Source: an uncultured Lachnospira sp. (GTDB taxonomy: Bacteria; Bacillota; Clostridia; Lachnospirales; Lachnospiraceae). Taken from it: DNA of 64,000 nucleotides. The number at the start of each line of letters is the position of its first letter. The first letter of the stretch is position 1. A program made the translations under genes and the position numbers. Positions 26,549 through 33,885 of the stretch are shown here, one piece after another. The stretch is taken from positions 64,792 through 128,791 of the forward strand of contig CAJUBU010000005.1 of assembly GCA_910585095.1 (NCBI GenBank). Reading direction: 5' to 3'. The notes beneath the pieces are model-generated. The model was not told the origin of the DNA and did no database searches. It saw only the letters and a program-made list of their open reading frames with translations.

Positions 26549-26591
26549 ATCCTTTTGCTACTCAAAATTTGCCGAGTAGACCTCTCCTTTC
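26549..26591 (-). promoter_or_regulatory. Leader of the hemerythrin-receiver gene: hairpin between Shine-Dalgarno and start
   Basis: Reading the minus strand: GAAAGGAG (26591-26584), 4 nt, CTACTC (26579-26574), a 10-nt loop, GAGTAG (26563-26558), 9 nt, then ATG at 26548. Folding brings the ribosome site to 13 nt from the ATG. The stem and the TTTTGAGTAG arm match the argH leader. Confidence 0.55.
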
Positions 26592-27047
26592 TTTTAAATA
26601 TTTTTTGAAGTCCTCATATTTTCTTGATAGACTAGGTTGTACTCATTTTCATTGTTTTTCTAGTTTCTTTTATTTTATATTGATTTATATTTTTATAGAC
26701 TTCTACATTGCTTGTTGATGAAAAAACTTTAATTTTCTTTTCATTTTTTGGTGGTTAGATTTCTTTCTATATTTAAAATTTTTAATGATTGATTTTATTA
26801 ATGTATATTTTTCATGTTTACAAAAAATATAATTTATAATTAAGCATATAAAAACATATGGAAGTCTATTCGTCTATCATCTTAATTATATCAAAAATAA
26901 TAGCTTTATTAAAGACAAATTTTCACATATTTACTTTATTTTTCCACAAAAATCATAATGATGTTTTGTGATAGTAAAAAATTATTTTATATTTTTTGAA
27001 AATAATGTATAATATTTATTGAAATAAGTTTTTGAAAAGTTGTTTGA
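26592..27047. other. AT-rich intergenic stretch without a recognisable gene
   Basis: About 450 bases of very AT-rich DNA between the hemerythrin-receiver leader and the IS200/IS605 relic. No ORF with a ribosome site, no strong hairpin and no repeat copy was seen. Confidence 0.5.
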
Positions 27048-27053
27048 TAAATA

Positions 27054-27298
27054 TTGAATATGGAAATGGAAATTATGTCAGATCATGTACATATACTCAT
27101 GGAGGTAGCCCTCAGTTTGGTATTCATAAGGCTGTTAAATCATTAAAAGGATATACTTCAAAAGTTTTAAGAGATGAGTATCCAGCACTGAAAACAAAAA
27201 TGCTATCACTATGGACAAACAGTTATTTTGTGTCTAGCGTGGGCGGCGCTTCAAAGGAAGTAATTAAACAATATATTGTGAAGATTTTGTTTTCCTGA
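27054..27298 (+). pseudogene. tnpA: Frameshifted, N-terminally truncated IS200-type Y1 transposase
   Basis: In one frame from 27054 the text reads EIMSDHVHILMEVA, containing the HUH metal motif (HVH). It continues in another frame as PQFGIHKAVKSLKGYTSKVLRDEYPALK...LWTNSYFVSSVGG and ends with VIKQYI, which holds the catalytic tyrosine region. A single frameshift near 27110-27115 links the two parts. The first third of the normal protein of about 150 residues is gone. Confidence 0.8.
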
Positions 27299-27303
27299 AA
27301 GCG

Positions 27304-27700
27304 GTGGATTCCATTGCGCTACAGCAGTCTTTACGCGACCTCGACAGGGGTTTTGTCAACTTTTTCTAAAAACGCGCCGCATGCCCGGTATTCAAGAGCA
27401 AACACAATCACCATCAGTCCTACAGGACTATCAATTAGGGAGACAATATTCGCATCGTGGAAAGATACATTAAACTTCCGAAGCTCGGCTTTGTTAAGAT
27501 ACGCTAGTCTATGGAGACAGGGAAGAACCATAATATAACGGTTGAACACTCCTACAGGCAACTATTTTGCAGTTCTTAACGTGGAAAAAGTTGCTTTAGT
27601 CCATGAAAAGATTACCAATCAAAGAAACGACTTTTTGCAGAAACAGTCTACGATGTTGATTCGTGAAAACCAAACAATCATCTAGCTTGCGGACACTGTG
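27304..27700 (+). pseudogene. tnpB: Decayed IS605-type TnpB (RNA-guided nuclease family) fragment
   Basis: Conceptual translation from 27304 gives VDSIALQQSLRDLDRGFVNFF, then stops at 27367, 27436 and 27505 between recognisable TnpB blocks (RTIN-GDNIRIVERYIKLPKLGF and YFAVLNVEKVALVHEKITNQRNDFL). A frameshift near 27558-27562 separates the last block. The RuvC catalytic region and zinc finger are deleted. Confidence 0.8.
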
Positions 27701-27750
27701 TAAGACATTGCAATACCATAAGGTATTAACCAATGCAGTAGTGGCAGAAG

Positions 27751-27786
27751 CAAGAATCCCCCTGTTTTAGCTGTGGGGAGTGTTAA
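27751..27786 (+). ncRNA. IS605 right end, likely remnant of the TnpB guide (omega) RNA 3' scaffold
   Basis: CAAGAATCCCCCTG...GCTGTGGGGAGTGTTAA is the form usual at IS605 right ends, where tnpB overlaps the omega RNA scaffold. The C4/G4 hairpin is intact. The sequence just after GTGTTAA would be the guide position. With TnpB inactivated, any RNA is orphaned. Confidence 0.45.
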
Positions 27787-27903
27787 ATTGAGAATAGGGC
27801 GTATTGGAATCCATCTTTGTCATAAAAAAGAAATTTACTAAATAATTGATTAGTATAAAATATATAAAAAATAAACATATTAAATTTTAAAAAGGTATAT
27901 AGT

Positions 27904-28377
27904 ATGAATTATGAAATTAGAGAAATAGAAGAACAAGAATATTATTTGTTGGAAGATTTTTTGTATGAGGCAATATTTATACCAAAAGGTGTAGCTGCTC
28001 CACCAAAATCTATTATTAAATAACCCGAATTGCAAGTATATATAGCTGATTTTGGAAAGAAAAAAGATGATATCGGTTTGGTGGCAGAGGTAGACGGAAA
28101 AATTGTAGGAGCAGTCTGGGTTCGTATTATGAATGATTATGGACATTTGAATGATACGACACCTTCCTTTGCTATTTCTTTATATAAAGAATATCGAGGT
28201 TTTGGCATTGGAACTGCCATGATGAAAAAAATGCTTTGTGTATTGAAAGAAAGAGGCTACACCCAGTCGTCACTTGCTGTACAGAAAGCAAATGTTGCAG
28301 TGGAAATGTATAAGAAGGTTGGATTTCAAATTGTTGAAGAAAAGGGCGAAGAATATTTGATGCTCTGCAATTTGTAA
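27904..28377 (+). pseudogene. GNAT acetyltransferase gene interrupted by one in-frame TAA
   Basis: Translation from ATG 27904, after AAAAGG, gives MNYEIREIEEQEYYLLEDF and an acetyltransferase N-terminus, then TAA at 28021, then continues in the same frame as PELQVYIADFGKK to 28377 with the acetyl-CoA motif YKEYRGFGIGTAMMKKML and the terminal YKKVGFQIVEEKGEEYLML. Only the one stop breaks an otherwise full-length gene of about 157 codons, so the loss is recent or a sequencing error. A Gln codon (CAA to TAA) is the simplest origin. Confidence 0.75.
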
Positions 28378-28404
28378 TAAAAATGTATCTATATTATTTT
28401 TGAT

Positions 28405-28434
28405 ATAGCGGATTGCGAATATTCGTTTAACGAT
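28405..28434 (-). repeat. Partial copy of the dispersed GCGGATATTCGCAATCCGC repeat
   Basis: ATAGCGGATTGCGAATATTCG matches the palindromic core of the copies at 33.55, 38.0 and 38.15 kb. It lies just after the broken acetyltransferase gene. Confidence 0.5.
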
Positions 28435-28491
28435 TAATTTAGAGGGGGTACATAAATTTAAAAAATATCTCTTAATTTATATTAATAAGTT

Positions 28492-28995
28492 TTAATATTT
28501 TTTATGGGGCATTGTATTTAAGTATATGTCCGCTTCCTTTCTGGAATGAAAAGTAATGATGGTTTTATTGTTATGATATTTATTTAATAATTCATAAATT
28601 TGTGGCAGTTGTTTTTTGGGGAAATCAATAATCCATTGTCGAAATTCCTCATCAAATTCCGATTCAATCCAGCACATATCTTCTCGTTTTTTTCCAATAC
28701 GGGCTTGTACGCCAGAAAGACAAACTTCTACGGGGTAATCTAACAAAAAGATAGTGTCACATTTTTTTATGCGTATTTCAAGGGTACGTTGATAATTTCC
28801 ATCAATAATCCATCGGTCTTTTTTTATAATTTTATCAAGCTGTATATTAAATTCTTCTCTGGAAATATTCGTTTTATCAGGCTTATGCCACAGCATATCC
28901 AAGTAATACAAGGGAAGATTCGTGATATCTCGTAGCTTTCGGGAAAAGGTACTTTTTCCAGCACCAGGACTTCCAATAATAATAATTTTCAACAT
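28492..28995 (-). CDS. P-loop kinase-like protein (DNA topology modulation / FlaR-type adenylate kinase relative)
   Basis: 167 residues. The Walker A motif is GSPGAGKST near residues 8-16, then LPLYYLDMLWHKPDK, RWIIDGNYQRTLEIRIKKCDTIFLLDYP and a C-terminal helix. This matches the small adenylate-kinase-like group often annotated as topology modulation protein. It probably phosphorylates a nucleotide or small molecule; the true substrate is not known. It has a weak AAGGA ribosome site and is convergent with the broken acetyltransferase. Confidence 0.7.
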   Translation of the reverse strand: MLKIIIIGSPGAGKSTFSRKLRDITNLPLYYLDMLWHKPDKTNISREEFNIQLDKIIKKDRWIIDGNYQRTLEIRIKKCDTIFLLDYPVEVCLSGVQARIGKKREDMCWIESEFDEEFRQWIIDFPKKQLPQIYELLNKYHNNKTIITFHSRKEADIYLNTMPHKKY

Positions 28996-29050
28996 AAGAT
29001 TCCTTAAAATTTTTATTTATTATAAATTAGTACATAGCGAAAATATATAG

Positions 29051-29166
29051 CTTGGCTTTTGCCGAGATTATTATACCACAATTTTGTGCTTCTTTTTGCA
29101 CATAAGCAAGTTTGCTCTGCAAACTTGTATGGCTCGGCTTTGCCGAGACTATTGTACCACAATTTT
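29051..29166 (+). repeat. Two direct copies of an intergenic repeat around a 9-bp perfect hairpin
   Basis: Copies at 29051-29085 and 29131-29166 share TTGCCGAGA, then ATT and TACCACAATTTT. Each starts with a GGC/GCC hairpin. Between them CAAGTTTGC (29107-29115) pairs perfectly with GCAAACTTG (29119-29127). A third, inverted copy lies upstream of holA. Confidence 0.65.
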
Positions 29167-29225
29167 ACTGCGGTTATTATATCATAATCAAATGGATTAC
29201 TACAAATAGAAATATATAAAATAAT

Positions 29226-29253
29226 TTGATTTTTAAAATAAATGATTTATAAT
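29226..29253 (+). promoter_or_regulatory. Candidate sigma-A promoter
   Basis: TTGATT (29226-29231), 16-nt spacer, TATAAT (29248-29253), about 25 bases upstream of the DUF6440-like gene. Confidence 0.5.
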
Positions 29254-29278
29254 GAAATTAAAAAAGGAGTGTTAAAGT

Positions 29279-29467
29279 ATGGCAGAAAAGCGTTTTGTAC
29301 AAACATATTCACAAGGAATAAGCAATATTCGGGAAATTATTGTTGATACAGAAACAGGAGTTAATTATCTATTAGCATCAAATACGACAGGAGGCTGTGG
29401 CATGACTGTTTTAGTAGATAAAGACGGCAAGCCGATTGTTACGCCTGTAAGTTTTTATAATCAATAA
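29279..29467 (+). CDS. Small DUF6440-like protein
   Basis: 62 residues (FVQTYSQGISNIREIIVDTETGVNYLLASN; GGCGMTVLVDKDGKPIV). The pattern of a short beta-rich protein ending in LVDKDGKP matches the DUF6440 family as I recall it; function is unknown. A strong AAAAAGGAG ribosome site and a candidate promoter at 29226-29253 precede it. The zinc-ribbon gene begins shortly after, so the two may be co-transcribed. Confidence 0.6.
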   Translation: MAEKRFVQTYSQGISNIREIIVDTETGVNYLLASNTTGGCGMTVLVDKDGKPIVTPVSFYNQ

Positions 29468-29497
29468 GTTTAATTTTTTATGGAGAATAGAATATTG

Positions 29498-30100
29498 ATG
29501 AAACGATTTGTTGACAAATATTATGGTACATATTCTGTATATACCATTATGCAATCGGGTATTTATGTAAAATGCCCTCGCTGCAATGGACTTGGTATTG
29601 TGACAGCCAATAATCGTTTATCCCATTTTAAATGTACAAAATGTGGAAACATGATGACGAAAGAATACACAAATTATCAATATGAAGTCCATAATCAATG
29701 CGAAAAGTGCGGGATATATTACAGAGTGAATATCACAGAAAAAAAGCAGCAGCATTTTCATAAACTGTATGTTCATTGTCCATCTTGCGGATATGGTATG
29801 TCAGGAGTTGTTCAAAAAAAGGCTGAAAGCTGCTATTCGTTGTATCCCATTCAAAATGCCTGTGAGCCGTTTTTTGGACTGGAACTTTGGGTTTTAGCTT
29901 CTTTTGGCGGTAAACCTGTATGGGCATTAAACCGTGAACATCTTACGTATTTGATAGAATATTTAAGTGCCGATTTACGCCAAAAACCAGCTCGATTAAA
30001 GGTGAGAAAAACACAGTCACATCATCTTCCTACATTTATGAAAACGGCAAAACATAGGGATAAAATAGTAAAACTGTTAAATACTATGCAGAATAAATAA
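29498..30100 (+). CDS. Zinc-ribbon protein of unknown function
   Basis: About 200 residues. Three pairs of CxxC-type knuckles lie in the first 100 residues (CPRCNG, CTKCGN, CEKCGI, CPSCGY), enough for two zinc ribbons. A globular region with WVLASFGGKPVWALNREHLTYLIEYLSADLR and a basic C-terminus follow. The second half resembles a domain common in Firmicutes hypothetical proteins, but I cannot name it. TATGGAG sits upstream of ATG 29498; an ATG at 29480 overlaps that site. Confidence 0.65.
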   Translation: MKRFVDKYYGTYSVYTIMQSGIYVKCPRCNGLGIVTANNRLSHFKCTKCGNMMTKEYTNYQYEVHNQCEKCGIYYRVNITEKKQQHFHKLYVHCPSCGYGMSGVVQKKAESCYSLYPIQNACEPFFGLELWVLASFGGKPVWALNREHLTYLIEYLSADLRQKPARLKVRKTQSHHLPTFMKTAKHRDKIVKLLNTMQNK

Positions 30101-30338
30101 TAATAAGGTTAAGAGCAGGCGGCAAAGCAAAGTGTGAATATCTGCTTGATAGGTAAAAATAGGTGGAAAATGGTAAGGATATGGTTTATAATGAACCAAG
30201 AAACAGCGAAAATGCTGATGTAATACCTACCCTAAAAGGATTAATATTTATAAAATATATTATATATCAATAATTAAAAAGCAAGTCCATCATCATTTAC
30301 CATAAAACATAGACCATTACCATTTTGGAGGTTTCAAA

Positions 30339-30512
30339 ATGTACATTAAAAAATACTAAGGCAATTATATTGGTGATACAGACGATAGTTTGACACTTGT
30401 AGCTTATTTAGCAGAAAAACAAAAAGAGGAAATACCATTAAAGGAAATCTTTTCTGATTTTGGATTAGATAAGCTACAAAGTGATTTTAGAAAAGAATTG
30501 TACGACGAATAA
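30339..30512 (+). pseudogene. Small conserved-looking gene broken by an early TAA
   Basis: After TTTGGAGG, ATG 30339 opens MYIKKY, meets TAA at 30357, and stays open in frame as GNYIGDTDDSLTLVAYLAEKQKEEIPLKEIFSDFGLDKLQ to 30512. Without the stop it would be 57 residues. The good ribosome site and continuous downstream frame suggest a recently lost gene, possibly the start of a longer one. The family is not recognised. Confidence 0.5.
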
Positions 30513-30541
30513 AAAATATTCAATGATAAAGGAATATAAAA

Positions 30542-31132
30542 ATGTTACCAGTTATAATAAATAGACGAAGCATACGAAAATATAAAAATATTTCTGTTGA
30601 TAGAGCAATGATTGAGGAAATATTGCAGGCGGGCAGTCTTGCACCGTCTTCTAAAAATCGACAGCCATGGACGTTTGTGGTTGTTATGGGAACAGCAAAA
30701 AAGACTATGCTTGAGATAATGAAAAAAGGACTAAAGCGAGAAAAAGAAAATCCACTTTTGCCAGAAAGCATACAGCATCATAGTGGGGCGGCATATACAT
30801 TGCAGATTATGGAACAAGCGCCTGTTGTTATTTTTGTTGTAAATCCATTGGGAATCAGCATTCATCACACATTAAATGCAGAGGAGCGCATTTATGAAAT
30901 TTGTAATGCACAATCTATTGGTGCTGCTATGGAAAATATGACATTGACTGCCACAGAGATTGGATTAGGAAGTCTTTGGATATGTGATACTTATTTTGCA
31001 TATGATGAATTAAATCGTTGGCTCAATGTTGATGGCGAACTGATTGCAGCAATGACAATCGGTTATGCCAATGAAACGCCTTCTGCAAGACCAAGAAAGA
31101 AGCTAGAAGATATAGTGCAGTGGCGTGTATAA
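30542..31132 (+). CDS. Nitroreductase-family flavoprotein
   Basis: 196 residues. The FMN-binding RRSIRKYKNISVDRAMIEEILQAGSLAPSSKNRQPWTF occupies residues 8-46, and the family's AENMTLTATEIGLGSLWI and TIGYANETPSARPRKKLEDIV follow. It should reduce nitro compounds, quinones or similar substrates with NAD(P)H as a cytoplasmic dimer. It is followed by a strong terminator, so it is probably monocistronic. Confidence 0.85.
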   Translation: MLPVIINRRSIRKYKNISVDRAMIEEILQAGSLAPSSKNRQPWTFVVVMGTAKKTMLEIMKKGLKREKENPLLPESIQHHSGAAYTLQIMEQAPVVIFVVNPLGISIHHTLNAEERIYEICNAQSIGAAMENMTLTATEIGLGSLWICDTYFAYDELNRWLNVDGELIAAMTIGYANETPSARPRKKLEDIVQWRV

Positions 31133-31174
31133 ATGTGTAATAAACGGATTGTGTATAATAAACAGATTGACAGA

Positions 31175-31216
31175 AAGTCAAATACATATGCTTAGCATAG
31201 TATTTGACTTATTTTG
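31175..31216 (+). terminator. Rho-independent terminator after the nitroreductase gene
   Basis: AAGTCAAATAC (31175-31185) pairs perfectly with GTATTTGACTT (31200-31210), followed by ATTTTGT. Confidence 0.75.
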
Positions 31217-31282
31217 TATAAAATAAAAATGTCTGTTTGGCAATACAATGATTTTGTCATTGTGCTTGTTATCAATATTGAC

Positions 31283-31858
31283 TTAATAGAAAATCCATCC
31301 CATTATAATACAGATAATAAGGCCAACCAATCCACTGATAAGCGCTTTTAAGAAAGTTTGGTAAGGACGTTTTCCTATTTCTTGTTGTTGCGCAAGCTCA
31401 TCTAACCGTTTTCCTTCCATAAATGCTACAATTTCTTTATAGGTATTAATGTTGTTTTGTTTTTTTACTTGTTCAGTTTTACAGGCAAAAAATAAGGTTA
31501 TTCCAAACAGTATCCCCCAAGGGATAAATGCGTAAAAACCAAGCCAAGATGAGAGCGGTACAGCAGAAAATATCGTTGCTGTTAATAAAATACCATAAAT
31601 ATTGCCGTAATGATTTAGTTTTTTGATTTCACTTTCTTTAATTTCTTCTTTCATAATTTGAACATCTCCTTTAATTAATTGGTCAAGAGATATATTAAAT
31701 AGTGAACTGAGCAATAATAAGCTGTGAATATCGGGATAATTTTTGCCTGTTTCCCAATTGGAAATGCTTTGTCTGCTTACATAAACTTTTTCAGCCAATT
31801 CTTCTTGAGAAAGATTCATATGATTTCGATATTTTTTAATCTGAGCGCTAATTTCCAA
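31283..31858 (-). CDS. XRE-family helix-turn-helix regulator with a C-terminal membrane domain
   Basis: 191 residues. The N-terminal HTH (5-60) is NLSQEELAEKVYVSRQSISNWETGKNYPDIHSLLLLSSLFNISLDQL. A linker and three hydrophobic segments (about 86-103, 104-122 and 170-190) put the regulator at the membrane. It begins at TTG 31858 behind AAAGGAGGAAAGG. A dyad lies further upstream and may be its operator. Membrane-tethered XRE regulators of this type often control adjacent transporter genes, but none is next to it here. Confidence 0.8.
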   Translation of the reverse strand: MEISAQIKKYRNHMNLSQEELAEKVYVSRQSISNWETGKNYPDIHSLLLLSSLFNISLDQLIKGDVQIMKEEIKESEIKKLNHYGNIYGILLTATIFSAVPLSSWLGFYAFIPWGILFGITLFFACKTEQVKKQNNINTYKEIVAFMEGKRLDELAQQQEIGKRPYQTFLKALISGLVGLIICIIMGWIFY

Positions 31859-31886
31859 TATGCCTTTCCTCCTTTTTTGTTTTGTT

Positions 31887-31926
31887 GTACTCTTGAACCA
31901 AAAAAATCATACTATTTGGCGAGTAC
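31887..31926 (-). promoter_or_regulatory. Dyad upstream of the XRE-regulator gene
   Basis: GTACTC (31887-31892) and GAGTAC (31921-31926) form a 6-bp dyad, reinforced by CCAAA (31898-31902) and TTTGG (31915-31919). It lies 5' of the ribosome site. It resembles the CTACTCGGCA hairpins of argH and the hemerythrin gene but does not separate ribosome site and start. Confidence 0.4.
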
Positions 31927-32133
31927 AAATACCACCAAAAGTATTTTACTTGAATGGATTTAGGATGTCAAAAGTGTTTTACAAGGTGCAATAAAGGCAT
32001 ATTTACAGAGATTGAAAGAAAAGGCTTAAAGCGTTTCAAGATAAGAAAAGGCACTCTTTTTTGTGCAGGTAATGAGAGGACAGTTTAAGCAGAAGTTGTT
32101 ACAATGATTTTGTTTTAAAGGAGTGGAAAAGAT

Positions 32134-32988
32134 ATGGAGTGGATAGAACGATTAAATAGTGCAGTAAACTATATTGAAAAAAATCTTACGGATAAAATTG
32201 ATTATGAAAAACTGGGGCAGATTGCTTGTTGTTCAGCATATCATTTTCAACGTATGTTTTCTTATATGGCAGGTATGCCATTATCGGAATATATCCGAAA
32301 AAGGAAAATGTCATTGGCAGCAGTCGATTTGCAGGGGGGTCATGTCAAAATTATTGACGTGGCGCAAAAATATGGTTATCATTCGCCGACAGCGTTTAAC
32401 AGAGCTTTTCAGTCTATTCATGGAATTGCACCGTCAACGGTGAAAAATGAAGGTGTGTCCATAAAATCTTTTCCGCCCATTACATTTAAAATTACAGTTA
32501 AAGGGGTGAAAGAAATGAATTATCGAATTGAAACAAGGTCTGCATTTCGTGTTGTGGGTGTATCGGTGCCATTAGAAAAGGAAATTGAAGCAAATTTTGC
32601 TGTTATTCCGCCAAAATGGCAGGAAATTTCTGCAAATGGAACATTGCAGCAGCTTATTGAAATGATGGATTCTAATCCTAAGGGTGTACTTGGCATTAGT
32701 GTTTGTAATAGTGATGAAGCATGGCGATATTATATTGCTGTTTCCTCGTTAAAAGAAAAGGGAGAATTTGAGGAATATATTGTGCCACAAGCGACATGGG
32801 CAATTTTTAGCGGAACGGGAACAAATCAGTCTATTCAGGAGTTGGAGAAGCGAATTGTTACAGAGTGGCTTCCGACATCGGGATATGAGTATGGAAATGC
32901 TCCAGATATTGAGGTATATATTCATCCAGACCCACAAAATGCACAGTATGAAGTATGGATACCAGTAGTAAAGAAGTCATTGACATAA
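32134..32988 (+). CDS. AraC-family regulator with a C-terminal GyrI-like effector domain
   Basis: 284 residues. The AraC double HTH (about 1-110) has LGQIACCSAYHFQRMFSYMAGMPLSEYIRKRKMSLAA and DVAQKYGYHSPTAFNRAFQSIHGIAPS. The C-terminal GyrI-like/integron-associated domain (about 130-284) has FRVVGVSVPL and DIEVYIHPDPQNAQYEVWIPV. This architecture matches Rob/SoxS-like multidrug-responsive regulators that sense small hydrophobic ligands. AAAGGAG precedes the ATG. It shares a bidirectional terminator with rpsT. Confidence 0.85.
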   Translation: MEWIERLNSAVNYIEKNLTDKIDYEKLGQIACCSAYHFQRMFSYMAGMPLSEYIRKRKMSLAAVDLQGGHVKIIDVAQKYGYHSPTAFNRAFQSIHGIAPSTVKNEGVSIKSFPPITFKITVKGVKEMNYRIETRSAFRVVGVSVPLEKEIEANFAVIPPKWQEISANGTLQQLIEMMDSNPKGVLGISVCNSDEAWRYYIAVSSLKEKGEFEEYIVPQATWAIFSGTGTNQSIQELEKRIVTEWLPTSGYEYGNAPDIEVYIHPDPQNAQYEVWIPVVKKSLT

Positions 32989-33025
32989 AATAAAAAACAT
33001 ATAAGTATATTGATATTAAAACAGT

Positions 33026-33065
33026 AAAAGAGAGTGAATGTGTACACGTCATTCGCTCTCTTTTT
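33026..33065. terminator. Bidirectional terminator between the AraC-type gene and rpsT
   Basis: AAAAGAGAGTGAATG (33026-33040) and CATTCGCTCTCTTTTT (33050-33065) form a stem of about 14 bp with one G-U. A tracts before and T tracts after serve both converging genes. Confidence 0.85.
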
Positions 33066-33072
33066 ATATGGA

Positions 33073-33336
33073 TTAAGCTAATGAATTAACAGCTTTTGTT
33101 ATACGAGATACTTTTCTTGCGGCTGTGTTCTTGTGGTAGATACCCTTAGAAGCAGCTTTTGAAATCTCACTGATTGCAGCTGGCAAAGCAGCTTGTGCAG
33201 CAGCCTTATCCTTCGCAGCAACGGCAGCGTCCACTTTTTTAATGTAAGTCTTTACTTTTGATTTAATAGACTTATTTCTATCAGCACGCACTTGACTTGT
33301 ACGAACTCTTTTTTTAGCAGATTTAATGTTAGCCAA
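33073..33336 (-). CDS. rpsT: 30S ribosomal protein S20
   Basis: 87 residues starting ANIKSAKKRVRTSQ after the initiator, with the usual Lys/Ala-rich helices and terminal GIYHKNTAARKVSRITKAVN. It binds the 5' domain of 16S rRNA. The start is TTG 33336, directly followed by GCT AAC, with GGAGGTGACAGG as ribosome site; the ATG at 33351 lies within that site. It is on the strand opposite to gpr and spoIIP. In Bacillus it follows holA, which here is 15 kb away on the other strand. Confidence 0.95.
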   Translation of the reverse strand: MANIKSAKKRVRTSQVRADRNKSIKSKVKTYIKKVDAAVAAKDKAAAQAALPAAISEISKAASKGIYHKNTAARKVSRITKAVNSLA

Positions 33337-33548
33337 ACCTGTCACCTCCATCTGTGATAATAATGTTGTTTCTCATTAAAGCCGGACACGGACGTTCTAA
33401 TGGAACATACTAGTGTATTCTATACTAAATGGGCATTTGTGTCAATAAAAATTTTTATATTGTTGTAAATTGACACCAATTTGATACGAATTTACAAATA
33501 TAAATAGAAGCAGTTATTTCTTTGTAATATTTATAGATTATTAGTTAA

Positions 33549-33703
33549 GCGGATATTCGTAATCCGCTACGCTACTTGTTCAAACCACCTAGCTGCTATC
33601 GCAGCTTTTCAGTGGGAGATTATACTCCCACTAAAACAATCAAGTCCTCCTCCACTTATGTCTTTGTAACATTGAAGTGGAGGATTTCCTTGATGAGGTT
33701 AAA
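33549..33703 (+). repeat. Long copy of the dispersed palindromic repeat, with three further hairpins
   Basis: GCGGAT (33549-33554) and ATCCGC (33562-33567) form the palindromic core. TACGCTACTTGTTCAAACC and CACCTAGCTGC continue the repeat, which is shared with 38154-38220. AGTGGGAG/CTCCCACT (33611-33618/33625-33632) and TCCTCCACTT/AAGTGGAGGA (33648-33657/33675-33684) add perfect 8- and 10-bp stems. It ends in TTGATGAGGTTAAAAT as in other copies. This accounts for most of the rpsT-gpr gap, which holds no gene. Confidence 0.65.
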
Positions 33704-33885
33704 ATTGTGGAATGGTTATATAAGTGTAGATTTTATATTGATTGATATTTATAAATAACATATAAAGTATATTATATAAATATTTTTAATTAAAATAGAA
33801 TATGTATAAATGTAATTGTTGGTGGAAATGATATAGTTGTCAGAAAAAACTGGCTAAAATTCCCAATATAGGAGGTTTATGGTTT

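Larger units (their letters stand above)
27040..27786 (+). mobile_element. Degenerate IS200/IS605-family element (tnpA and tnpB relics with a preserved right end)
   Basis: Fragments of an HUH transposase gene (tnpA) and of tnpB lie in the usual order and orientation. The element ends in a typical IS605 right-end hairpin (CCCC at 27758-27761, GGGG at 27775-27778). The left end and most of tnpB's C-terminal half are missing. It cannot move by itself. Confidence 0.8.

Noticed and set aside
27367..30359. Several in-frame TAA/TAG codons that might indicate recoding or an alternative genetic code.
   Set aside because: Many intact genes in the window end in TAA or TAG, and the interrupted frames cluster next to a decayed IS element. 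Pseudogene decay explains them.
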